DNA of 5,012 bases from JANNHK01 sp034408875. Its GTDB lineage: Bacteria > Actinomycetota > Acidimicrobiia > IMCC26256 > PALSA-610. The notes beneath the pieces were generated by a model, which saw only the letters and a program-made list of their open reading frames with translations, did not search any database and was not told where the DNA came from. This document shows, piece after piece, positions 1 through 5,012 of this stretch. Where the stretch lies: positions 1-5,012 of the forward strand of contig JAWXCJ010000197.1 in NCBI GenBank assembly GCA_034408875.1, in the 5' to 3' direction. Numbering within the stretch: the stretch's first letter is position 1; every line of letters starts with the position of its first letter. Position numbers and translations under genes: made by a program.

Positions 1-24
1 GCGCGCTGTCGTACGACAGCGCGC
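1..24. repeat. Perfect 24-bp palindrome within the S component gene
   Basis: The first 24 bases read the same on both strands: half-site GCGCGCTGTCGT followed directly by its complement, with no spacer. It codes for roughly GALSYDSA in the S component frame. Its role, if any, is unknown. It could be chance, a DNA-binding site, or an effect of where the contig or window begins. Confidence 0.6.
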
Positions 25-607
25 CACCGTCTTGGATCAACGGCCACGACCAAAGATTCATCAGGCCGCCGTACACGAACGCGCACACCCACGCGACGGC
101 GGCGAGCACGGCGACCTCGGCGCGCGTCGACATGTGCTGCGTCGCGAGCCCGGCCACACCTGCAAGCGCGGCGAGCGCCGCCAGCGCGAGCATCTGGTAC
201 GGCAGCCACGGACCGATACCCGCGGTCACCACCGCCGACGCGGCCATCGCGACGAGCGCCAGGAGCACGCCGAAGCGCACACCGAACGCCGCGGCGACGA
301 GAACCACGAGGAAAAAGAGGCCGTTACCGCCGCCGGGCAGGTCGATCAGACGCAGCAGCGCGATGAATGCGGACAGCACGCCGAGCACCGCGACGTGGGC
401 GCTGGTCATCACACCGCGCCGGATCTCGAGCGCCAACGTGAAGACGACCAGGCCGGCGAGGAGCGCGGTCCACAACCAAGCGTCCGAACCGTGTGCCGTC
501 GCGGGTTCCTGCGACCCGTCGAACAGGAACGGCCAACCGAACGCAACGACGCCGACCACGACGACCAGTACGTACACGAGGGAGCCGCGCAGCTTCTCGA
601 CCGTCAC
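1..607 (-). CDS. ECF transporter S component (substrate-binding membrane subunit), 3' end missing
   Basis: This reading frame starts with GTG at 607-605 and runs open to the left edge (202 codons seen, no stop), so the C-terminus is missing. The GTG overlaps the TGA of the ATPase gene in a GTGA, and AAGAGG lies 10 nt upstream, which supports this start. The product is very hydrophobic, with about six candidate helices: residues 10-29, 44-62, 70-88, 97-107, 112-129 and 135-155, then 165-180. The segment P91-GGGNGLFF (91-99), the short loop around F108-GVRFG-113, G130-IGPWLPYQ-138 and the late N184-LWSWP-189 resemble actinobacterial ECF S components that I recognise by pattern. In ECF importers this subunit binds the vitamin and topples in the membrane to release it. 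The B12 riboswitch at the head of the operon suggests cobalamin or a precursor. The substrate cannot be read from this protein alone. Confidence 0.85.
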   Translation of the reverse strand, partial: MTVEKLRGSLVYVLVVVVGVVAFGWPFLFDGSQEPATAHGSDAWLWTALLAGLVVFTLALEIRRGVMTSAHVAVLGVLSAFIALLRLIDLPGGGNGLFFLVVLVAAAFGVRFGVLLALVAMAASAVVTAGIGPWLPYQMLALAALAALAGVAGLATQHMSTRAEVAVLAAVAWVCAFVYGGLMNLWSWPLIQDGGALSYDSA

Positions 608-2160
608 GGGGCCACTGCCTCTTCGATTTCCTCGTAGGTGAGGAACGGCGGAGCGACCCGCAGCATCTGGGGGGCGAAGAGCGAGCCGGACAGCACTTCG
701 CGCGCTTCGCCCGCGGCGACGACCTCGCCCGCACCGAGCACGACGACACGCGTCGCGACCCGAGCGGCCAGCTCGACGTCGTGGGTGGCAAGGACCGCCC
801 CACCGCCCGCCGCGGTGTGGGCGCGCAGCATGCGTTCGAGCGCGGCGCGCGACGGCCCGTCCATGCCGCGGGTCGGTTCGTCGAGGGCGAGCACTTCGGC
901 GCCGCCAATCGCGACGGCGGCGACGGCGAGCCGCTGCCGTTCGCCGCCCGACAAGGTGCGCGGATGGCGGTCGCCGTACTCGCCGAGACCGTGTGCGGCG
1001 AGCATCGCGTCGATCGCCGATTCGCCGCCGGGCCGCCCGAGGAGCCGCAAGGTCGCCCTGAGTTCGTGGCGCACGGTCGGCGCGTACAGCAACGCGTTCG
1101 GGTCCTGCGGAACGTACGCGACCCGCCCGGACCGCGTGACGCTGCCGCGGCGCGCGTCGGTGAGTCCGGCGAGCACCCGCAACAACGTCGTCTTCCCCGC
1201 GCCGTTGCGGCCCAGCAGCGCGACGACATCACCCTGGCGGATGTCGATGTCGACGGCGCGCAACACCGGCCGCCCGCCGAGGACGACATCGAGACCCCGG
1301 GCTTCGACAAGCGCCGCACCCGGTGCCGGCAGCACCACCGGTGGCGCCGCCGGGAGTTCGGTGTGGGCGATCAACGCCCGTGCGTGCTTCACGGTGAGGG
1401 GGCGTGGATTCCACCCGAACAGGTGCCCGAGGCGCACCACCGGTGGCGCGCCGGGATAGTCGGCGAGCACGCCGCCGGGTGCGCCGAAGTCGGTGATGCG
1501 CCCGTCGGCCATCATGATCGCCCGGTCGGCGAGGGGGGCAACGCGGTCGAGACGGTGCTCGGCGACGACGACGGTCGTGCCGAGTTCGGTGTTGAGACGG
1601 GTCAATGCCGCGAACACGTCGTCGGCACCCTGCGGGTCGAGTTGGCTGGTCGGTTCGTCGAGGACGAGCACACTCGGCGAACTCGCGAGCGCGCCCGCGA
1701 TCGCGACCCGTTGGCGCTCGCCGCCCGAGAGCGTGTTCGGCGCGCGGTCGCGCAGGTGCGCGATCGCGAGGGCGTCGAGCACCTCTTCGACCCGGCGGCG
1801 CATCTCGTGTTCGGGCCGGCCGAGGTTCTCGAGCGAGAAGACGATGTCGCGTTCGACATGGTCGACGACAAACTGGGCTTCGGGATCTTGCTGTACGAAG
1901 CCGACGACGTCGGTGAGTTGGCGGGGCACATGCGAACGGGTGGACCGGCCACTGACTTCCACCATCCCGGTGCAGCGACCGCCACTCGAGTGCGGGACAA
2001 TGCCGTTGGCCGCGCGCAACAGGGTGCTCTTCCCCGAGCCCGACGCGCCGACGACCAGCGCGAGGTCGCCGGCCTCGAGGACCAGGTCGATCTCGGAGAG
2101 CGCGTCGTGCGCCGCGTCGGGGTATTGGAACCCGAAGCCGCGGTACGTCAGCGTGCCCAT
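604..2160 (-). CDS. ecfA: Fused tandem ABC ATPase of an ECF importer (EcfA-EcfA' in one chain)
   Basis: This 518-residue protein holds two complete ABC ATPase domains. Domain 1 (about 3-235) has Walker A G38-ASGSGKST-46, Q-loop Q90/Q91 in VQQDPEAQF, signature LSGGERQRV at 144-152, Walker B VLVLDEPTSQLD at 164-175 with catalytic E169, and switch H202. Domain 2 (about 284-500) has Walker A G317-RNGAGKTT-325, Q352, LSGGERQRL at 403-411, LALDEPTRGMD at 424-434 with E428, and H460. A linker at about 236-283 joins them. The VQQDPEAQF/VPQDPNALL Q-loop contexts are typical of EcfA-type ATPases, which power vitamin and metal ECF importers at the cytoplasmic face. Both ATP sites look intact. ATG at 2160 is preceded by AGGGGAAG at 2172-2165. 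The gene overlaps the end of ecfT by 13 nt and shares GTGA with the S component gene, so translation is probably coupled. Confidence 0.95.
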   Translation of the reverse strand: MGTLTYRGFGFQYPDAAHDALSEIDLVLEAGDLALVVGASGSGKSTLLRAANGIVPHSSGGRCTGMVEVSGRSTRSHVPRQLTDVVGFVQQDPEAQFVVDHVERDIVFSLENLGRPEHEMRRRVEEVLDALAIAHLRDRAPNTLSGGERQRVAIAGALASSPSVLVLDEPTSQLDPQGADDVFAALTRLNTELGTTVVVAEHRLDRVAPLADRAIMMADGRITDFGAPGGVLADYPGAPPVVRLGHLFGWNPRPLTVKHARALIAHTELPAAPPVVLPAPGAALVEARGLDVVLGGRPVLRAVDIDIRQGDVVALLGRNGAGKTTLLRVLAGLTDARRGSVTRSGRVAYVPQDPNALLYAPTVRHELRATLRLLGRPGGESAIDAMLAAHGLGEYGDRHPRTLSGGERQRLAVAAVAIGGAEVLALDEPTRGMDGPSRAALERMLRAHTAAGGGAVLATHDVELAARVATRVVVLGAGEVVAAGEAREVLSGSLFAPQMLRVAPPFLTYEEIEEAVAP

Positions 2161-3281
2161 GCGGCTTCCCCTACAGGCTCGTCGCCGACGTGCGTCACGG
2201 GCCGGTCGGCGTCGGTACCGACCAATACCGGCACCGCACGCGGCGGGAACAGTGCGGGCGCGACGAGCGCGGTCAAGCCCGCCACCACGGCCAGGTTCAG
2301 CGGCGGCCTACCGAGGCGCGCCGGCTGCCACACGAGCGCGACGTCAGTGCCGAGCGCGACGGCGGTGACGACGGCGGGGGCGAGCGCGCAGATCGCCATC
2401 ACGACCCAGTCGGCAGGCAACACGCGGCGCGGCCGGTATCGGGTCCTCGTGATCGCGCGGGATGCCGTCGCCGCGCCGACGACGAGCGTGACGGCGCCGA
2501 AGACGACGAGCGCCGCGGCGGGTGCGTCGGCCTGCGAGACGAGTGCGACCAGGCCGCCGCCGAGGGCCGCGACACCGAGGAACGCGAGCCAGCCCGCGCG
2601 CCGTTCGGCCGGGCTGGGCTCGCGGTGGCCGTAGCCGCGGGCGTCCATCGACTCGGACAGCGAGATCGCCTGCTCCAGACCGGTTTCGAGCACCGGGAGC
2701 GCCGTGCGCAGCCACCGCCCGCGCCGCCGCACTCCCCCGGTCCGGGCCAGTTCGGCTTCCCCCACGGCGCGGATCCTGTGCAGCGTCGTCGGCACGAACG
2801 CGACCGCGATCGTGACGGACAGCCCGAGTTCGTGGAACGCGCGCGGCACGTAGCGCAGCAGTTCGGCGTGCGACACGACCGCGCTCCACGCCGCGAACAC
2901 GGCGATGAACACGACGATCGGGTAGGTCTCGGCCAACGCCCGCAGCAACACGGACTCTTCGACGGTTCCTCCGAGCGTGAAGCCGCCGAGGAAACGGGGC
3001 ATCGTCACGTCGAACGGGAACGTGAACACGGCCCGGTCGATGCCATGCGTCGTCAGCACCGTCAAGACAACGCGCAGCAGGCCGAACGCGGCGGCCATAC
3101 CCACGACCAGCGGGAAGGAACGGGCCAGCGGCGCGTCGCGCCCGTGCACTTCGACCACGAGGATCGCGGCGAGGAGTACGACCGTCACGTAGGCGGCGTT
3201 CGGCGCGGCGTAGATACACACCGCCGCGCCGAACGCCCATACCGAGAACGTCAGCGAATGCAGACGCGACTCGACATTCAC
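2148..3281 (-). CDS. ecfT: Energy-coupling factor transmembrane protein EcfT (long form)
   Basis: This 377-residue integral membrane protein is of the EcfT/CbiQ family, the scaffold that links the ATPases to the S component. The N-terminus (RLHSLTFSVWAFGAAV, 6-21) has the family's usual 'LHPL..W' look. Helices lie at roughly 11-26, 29-44, 56-76 and 119-136, followed by an amphipathic coupling region at 137-218. That region contains ESMDARGYG at 210-218, with the Ala-Arg-Gly element (214-216) that in this family contacts the ATPases. Beyond it, helices at about 230-249, 254-273, 291-311 and 328-346 form an additional C-terminal membrane region. Many EcfT proteins are about 200-270 residues, so this is a long form. 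The start is GTG at 3281, with AGGGCGG at 3295-3289 in the 14-nt gap after the upstream gene. A nearby ATG at 3277 is out of frame. The last 13 nt overlap the ATPase gene. Confidence 0.9.
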   Translation of the reverse strand: MNVESRLHSLTFSVWAFGAAVCIYAAPNAAYVTVVLLAAILVVEVHGRDAPLARSFPLVVGMAAAFGLLRVVLTVLTTHGIDRAVFTFPFDVTMPRFLGGFTLGGTVEESVLLRALAETYPIVVFIAVFAAWSAVVSHAELLRYVPRAFHELGLSVTIAVAFVPTTLHRIRAVGEAELARTGGVRRRGRWLRTALPVLETGLEQAISLSESMDARGYGHREPSPAERRAGWLAFLGVAALGGGLVALVSQADAPAAALVVFGAVTLVVGAATASRAITRTRYRPRRVLPADWVVMAICALAPAVVTAVALGTDVALVWQPARLGRPPLNLAVVAGLTALVAPALFPPRAVPVLVGTDADRPVTHVGDEPVGEAAWAR

Positions 3282-3295
3282 CTACGTGCCGCCCT
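3282..3295 (-). promoter_or_regulatory. Intergenic gap with ribosome binding site for ecfT
   Basis: The 14-nt gap between the TGA of the barrel protein gene and the GTG of ecfT consists of AGGGCGG followed by a 7-nt spacer. This Shine-Dalgarno-like site supports the GTG at 3281 as the ecfT start and leaves no room for a promoter or terminator, so the two genes share a transcript. Confidence 0.6.
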
Positions 3296-4351
3296 TCATG
3301 CGCAGAGACTCACCCTCTGGTTGAGGTGCGCGATCGGCAGGAACCCGCGCCGCAACGCCTGCATCGACTGCGTTGTTGCGATCGTGTTCACGCCGAAGCC
3401 GTCGAATGGGCTGATGATGTGCCCGTCAGGCGCGTCCCGACCCGCGAGCCAGTGCACCGGCGACGAGTACGGCTGACCGGCGAGCGCCGGAGCCGCGACA
3501 TCACGCCAGCACGAGTCGTTCGGGTCGAACCCGGCCGCCGTCACCGCGACGATCGCGATCGACGTCGCGTTCGGGTCGAGTTCTCCAAACGAACGCCATG
3601 CCCCGCCCTGTGTTTGCTGTTCCGCGAGGAACTTCAACCCGGCCATCACGTCCGCGTCGTTCACCTTCACGCGCGACGCGACGAGCGCCTGAACGGCCAA
3701 GGCGGTCGTGTCGATGTCGGCTTCGGTGCCGGACGAGTCACCGGCGAAGTCCCAACCGCCGCTCGCCTCCTGCGCGTTGCGGATGTACGCAACTGTCGCG
3801 GGCGGAACCCGGCGTCCGATGGCCCGGTGCGCAAGCGCCGCGTACAACGTGGCGTTGAGCTGTCCGACGCCGTACGAACCATCGGGCAACGCGCCGGCCT
3901 GCATGAGCGCATAGAGGTTGACGGCGCCGTCGTTGTCGGGGTCGAACTTCCGGTAGTTGATCCCCAGCGGCTTGGCGACGAGCAGGATCGTCTTCGCGGC
4001 CTGGCCCGCCGAGATTCCGCCGTCGACGAAGTCGTCCATCGCGTTGAGCGGGTTGTTGCCGTTGGTGGTCGTCGCGAGCACGAGGTTGCGGGCCCGTACC
4101 TTGTTCCACGCCCGGCCAACCTGGTTCGACTCACCGAGCGCGACGATCGCGTCAGAGGTCTCGAAGCCCGGGAACCCCGCGACCTCGAAACCGCCGTCGG
4201 GCTGTTGCTGTGTGACCAACCACTGGTACGCCGGTCCGATCGGTGCCGTGGCGACGGGGTCGTCGTACCCGCCGTACCGGAATCCGCTGAGTAAGACGAC
4301 GAGCGCGAGCGCACCCGCGATCACCTTCATGCGTGTGAGATTTCGTTTCAT
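3296..4351 (-). CDS. Secreted prenyltransferase/terpene-cyclase-like alpha/alpha-barrel protein, candidate cobalamin-binding
   Basis: This 351-residue protein begins with a Sec-type signal peptide (KR at 2-3, R7, K9; hydrophobic 10-24) without a lipobox cysteine, so it is probably secreted. The rest shows degenerate prenyltransferase/squalene-oxidase repeats: AYQWLVTQQQPDGGFE (41-56), Y189-IRNAQEASGGWDF-202 with DIDTTALAVQAL (212-223), LKFLAEQQTQGGAW (239-252) with ATSIAIVAV (262-270), and VHWLAGRDAPDGHI (299-312) with NTIATTQSMQAL (322-333). Such repeats build an alpha/alpha barrel. Squalene-hopene cyclases use DxDDTA, but here it reads DIDTTA, so cyclase activity is unlikely. IDTTALA (213-219) resembles the VDT-G/A-AMA stretch I recall from intrinsic factor and transcobalamin, whose cobalamin-binding alpha domains have this fold. 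A B12 riboswitch sits directly upstream and ECF importer genes follow. Cobalamin capture outside the cell is inferred, not shown. The start ATG has AGGAAAGG 7 nt upstream. Confidence 0.85.
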   Translation of the reverse strand: MKRNLTRMKVIAGALALVVLLSGFRYGGYDDPVATAPIGPAYQWLVTQQQPDGGFEVAGFPGFETSDAIVALGESNQVGRAWNKVRARNLVLATTTNGNNPLNAMDDFVDGGISAGQAAKTILLVAKPLGINYRKFDPDNDGAVNLYALMQAGALPDGSYGVGQLNATLYAALAHRAIGRRVPPATVAYIRNAQEASGGWDFAGDSSGTEADIDTTALAVQALVASRVKVNDADVMAGLKFLAEQQTQGGAWRSFGELDPNATSIAIVAVTAAGFDPNDSCWRDVAAPALAGQPYSSPVHWLAGRDAPDGHIISPFDGFGVNTIATTQSMQALRRGFLPIAHLNQRVSLCA

Positions 4352-4358
4352 GTCCGTG

Positions 4359-4366
4359 CCTTTCCT
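4359..4366 (-). promoter_or_regulatory. Shine-Dalgarno site of the barrel protein gene
   Basis: AGGAAAGG lies 7 nt before the ATG at 4351 and fixes that start over the in-frame ATG 21 nt further in, since only the longer form has the basic n-region of a signal peptide. It is flanked by GGCCT (4386-4382) and AGGCC (4371-4367), which could pair and hold the site's surroundings in structure. Confidence 0.7.
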
Positions 4367-4409
4367 GGCCTCTGTCCTCGAAGGCCGTCAGCCGCGTCGT
4401 GCGGCAGGA

Positions 4410-4431
4410 CTCCGCCCCGGTCGGGACGGAG
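4410..4431 (-). promoter_or_regulatory. Hairpin just 3' of the B12 aptamer (probable expression platform)
   Basis: A 9-bp stem (CTCCGTCCC at 4431-4423 with GGGGCGGAG at 4418-4410, one G-U pair) closes a GACC tetraloop, starting immediately after the aptamer's closing stem. In cobalamin riboswitches a hairpin in this place often carries the loop that docks with the aptamer (loop 13 with loop 5). No T-run follows, so it does not look like an intrinsic terminator. A second weaker hairpin, GCCGC/GCGGC at 4405-4391, follows. Control at translation start is more likely than termination, which is an inference. Confidence 0.55.
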
Positions 4432-4517
4432 GCTCACGGTCGGTTCTCGGGCTTGCCCCAAAGGGTCACCGTTGCGGGTCAGCGCCGGGCTCTCACCGGA
4501 CTTCCCCGACCGCGAAC
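4432..4517 (-). promoter_or_regulatory. Cobalamin (vitamin B12) riboswitch aptamer
   Basis: The minus strand holds the conserved core of cobalamin riboswitches in the right order: GGGGAAG at 4507-4501, TCCGGTGAGAGCCCGG at 4500-4485, GCTGACCCGCAACGGTGA at 4483-4466, and a B12-box-like AAGCCCGAGAACCGACC at 4454-4438 that keeps most positions of the consensus as I recall it. An 11-bp closing stem joins 4517-4507 to 4442-4432 (central part CGGTCG with CGACCG; two G-U pairs). The aptamer is compact, with no long peripheral arms. In this family, binding of a cobalamin shuts down expression of downstream B12 uptake or synthesis genes. It lies 80 nt before the ATG of the barrel protein gene and is oriented to control it and the ECF genes behind it. 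I see no promoter between it and the upstream gene. Confidence 0.93.
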
Positions 4518-4525
4518 ATCAGTTG

Positions 4526-5012
4526 TCACACGGGCTGCGCGCGGCGCCGGCGAATGCGCACCGCGACGACTGCACCTCCCAATCCTGCGAACACCGCGAC
4601 GAGCACGAAGACCGCGGCGGCCGAACCACTTTCGTCGGGTTCGACGCGCGGCGGTCCGCCCGCGATCGCGTCACTTCCCGACTCGCTGTCGGGCCCGTCG
4701 GCCGCAAACGCGGTCGCGCCGGGCGATCGATCCCTTGCTCCGGTCGTGGGCGGCGCGGCCGTTTCTCCAGGCGCCGTCCCGCTCGCGGGCGGCGCGGTGC
4801 CGGTGACACCCACCCCGGAGGTAGGCGCCGGCGTCGCCGACCCGCCACCCGACGGTGCACCGGGAGCCGCCGGTGTCCCGCCCGCGGGTGTCGTCGCGCT
4901 CGGTCCGCTCGGCGCACCCGGCGACGCGGGGACCACGGTCGGCATCGGTTCCGGCGCTGCAGTAGCCGGTGGCGGGGGCGGGAAGAAGGTCGAGAACGGC
5001 GTGAACGGCGGA
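4526..5012 (-). CDS. C-terminal part of a membrane-anchored, Pro/Ala/Gly/Thr-rich surface protein
   Basis: The frame is open from the right edge to a TGA at 4528-4526, giving 161 visible residues. The true start lies outside the window, and the first in-frame ATG (4945) is internal. Residues 1 to about 126 are low-complexity and rich in Pro, Ala, Gly, Thr and Ser (for example PPPPP near the edge and repeated APG/PSG units), like a cell-wall-spanning stalk. Then come one hydrophobic helix at about 130-151 (SAAAVFVLVAVFAGLGGAVVAV) and a basic tail RIRRRRAQPV. By the positive-inside rule the tail is cytoplasmic and the stalk outside. There is no LPXTG sorting motif. The folded domain is not visible, so function is unknown. 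Because the gene ends 8 nt before the B12 riboswitch stem, it may be part of the same uptake locus, for example a tethered cobalamin-binding protein, but that is a guess. Confidence 0.8.
   Translation of the reverse strand, partial: PPFTPFSTFFPPPPPATAAPEPMPTVVPASPGAPSGPSATTPAGGTPAAPGAPSGGGSATPAPTSGVGVTGTAPPASGTAPGETAAPPTTGARDRSPGATAFAADGPDSESGSDAIAGGPPRVEPDESGSAAAVFVLVAVFAGLGGAVVAVRIRRRRAQPV

Noticed and set aside
324..1319. Minus-strand open frame overlapping the ATPase in another frame
   Set aside because: Arg/Ser/Pro-rich shadow of the ATPase second domain and S component. The overlapped frames have full ABC motifs and membrane helices.
493..2634. Long plus-strand open frame (713 codons) opposite the ATPase and ecfT genes
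   Set aside because: It is rich in Arg, Asp and Glu with no recognisable domain, and lies antisense to two genes with clear family motifs. Long antisense frames are expected at this GC content.
2190..3476. Plus-strand open frame across ecfT and the end of the barrel gene
   Set aside because: Low-complexity Arg/His/Gln/Asp-rich product that crosses a gene boundary on the other strand. It is a by-product of third-position GC bias.
3326..4294. Plus-strand open frame opposite the barrel protein gene
   Set aside because: The Arg/Val/Asp-rich product lacks a fold signature, whereas the minus strand has a signal peptide, barrel repeats, a ribosome site and a riboswitch.
3296..4351. Squalene-hopene cyclase or prenyltransferase enzyme
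   Set aside because: The protein has a signal peptide, is about half the length of squalene-hopene cyclases, lacks an intact DxDDTA motif, and sits in a B12-regulated transport operon.
4410..4431. Intrinsic transcription terminator
   Set aside because: The hairpin is strong but is followed by TCCTGCC and not a T-run, and it sits between a riboswitch and its gene. An expression platform fits better.
4518..4560. Promoter with a -35-like TGTGACA near 4532-4526
   Set aside because: No matching -10 element lies at a suitable distance. Any start from it would fall inside the aptamer.
4519..4917. Minus-strand Arg-rich frame overlapping the stalked protein
   Set aside because: Composition is typical of a shifted frame. 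The competing frame gives a coherent linker, membrane helix and basic tail, and stays open to the window edge.

Overview
The window is GC-rich, with strong G/C bias at third codon positions, GTG starts and overlapping genes. This suggests a high-GC actinobacterium (Actinomycetota). An Acidimicrobiia-like host is my guess from the protein style, not something the sequence proves. All genes I can support lie on the minus strand, so the reading order runs from the right edge (5012) to the left edge (1).

Layout in transcription order: (1) 5012-4526, the C-terminal end of a surface protein with a Pro/Ala/Gly/Thr-rich stalk, one membrane helix and an Arg-rich tail. (2) 4525-4352, a 174-nt leader with a clear cobalamin (B12) riboswitch aptamer at 4517-4432, a strong 9-bp hairpin at 4431-4410 and a good Shine-Dalgarno site. 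(3) 4351-3296, a secreted protein of the prenyltransferase/terpene-cyclase-like alpha/alpha-barrel type, the same superfamily as the alpha domain of mammalian intrinsic factor and transcobalamin. (4) 3281-2148, an EcfT-type energy-coupling membrane protein with an extra C-terminal membrane region. (5) 2160-604, a single-chain tandem ABC ATPase equivalent to EcfA plus EcfA'. (6) 607-1, an ECF S component (substrate-binding membrane subunit), cut by the window edge. Junctions are a 14-nt gap, a 13-nt overlap and a 4-nt GTGA overlap, so genes 3 to 6 look like one translationally coupled operon.

Working model: the riboswitch points to cobalamin or a cobalamin precursor as the substrate. A complete ECF importer (S, T and a fused A-A') would carry it across the membrane. 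The secreted barrel protein, perhaps with the stalked protein upstream, could capture the ligand outside the cell, much as transcobalamin-like proteins do in animals. ECF importers normally rely on the S component alone for binding, so a riboswitch-controlled extracellular partner is the most interesting feature here. The regulation and the ECF cassette are well supported. The ligand-capture role is inference.
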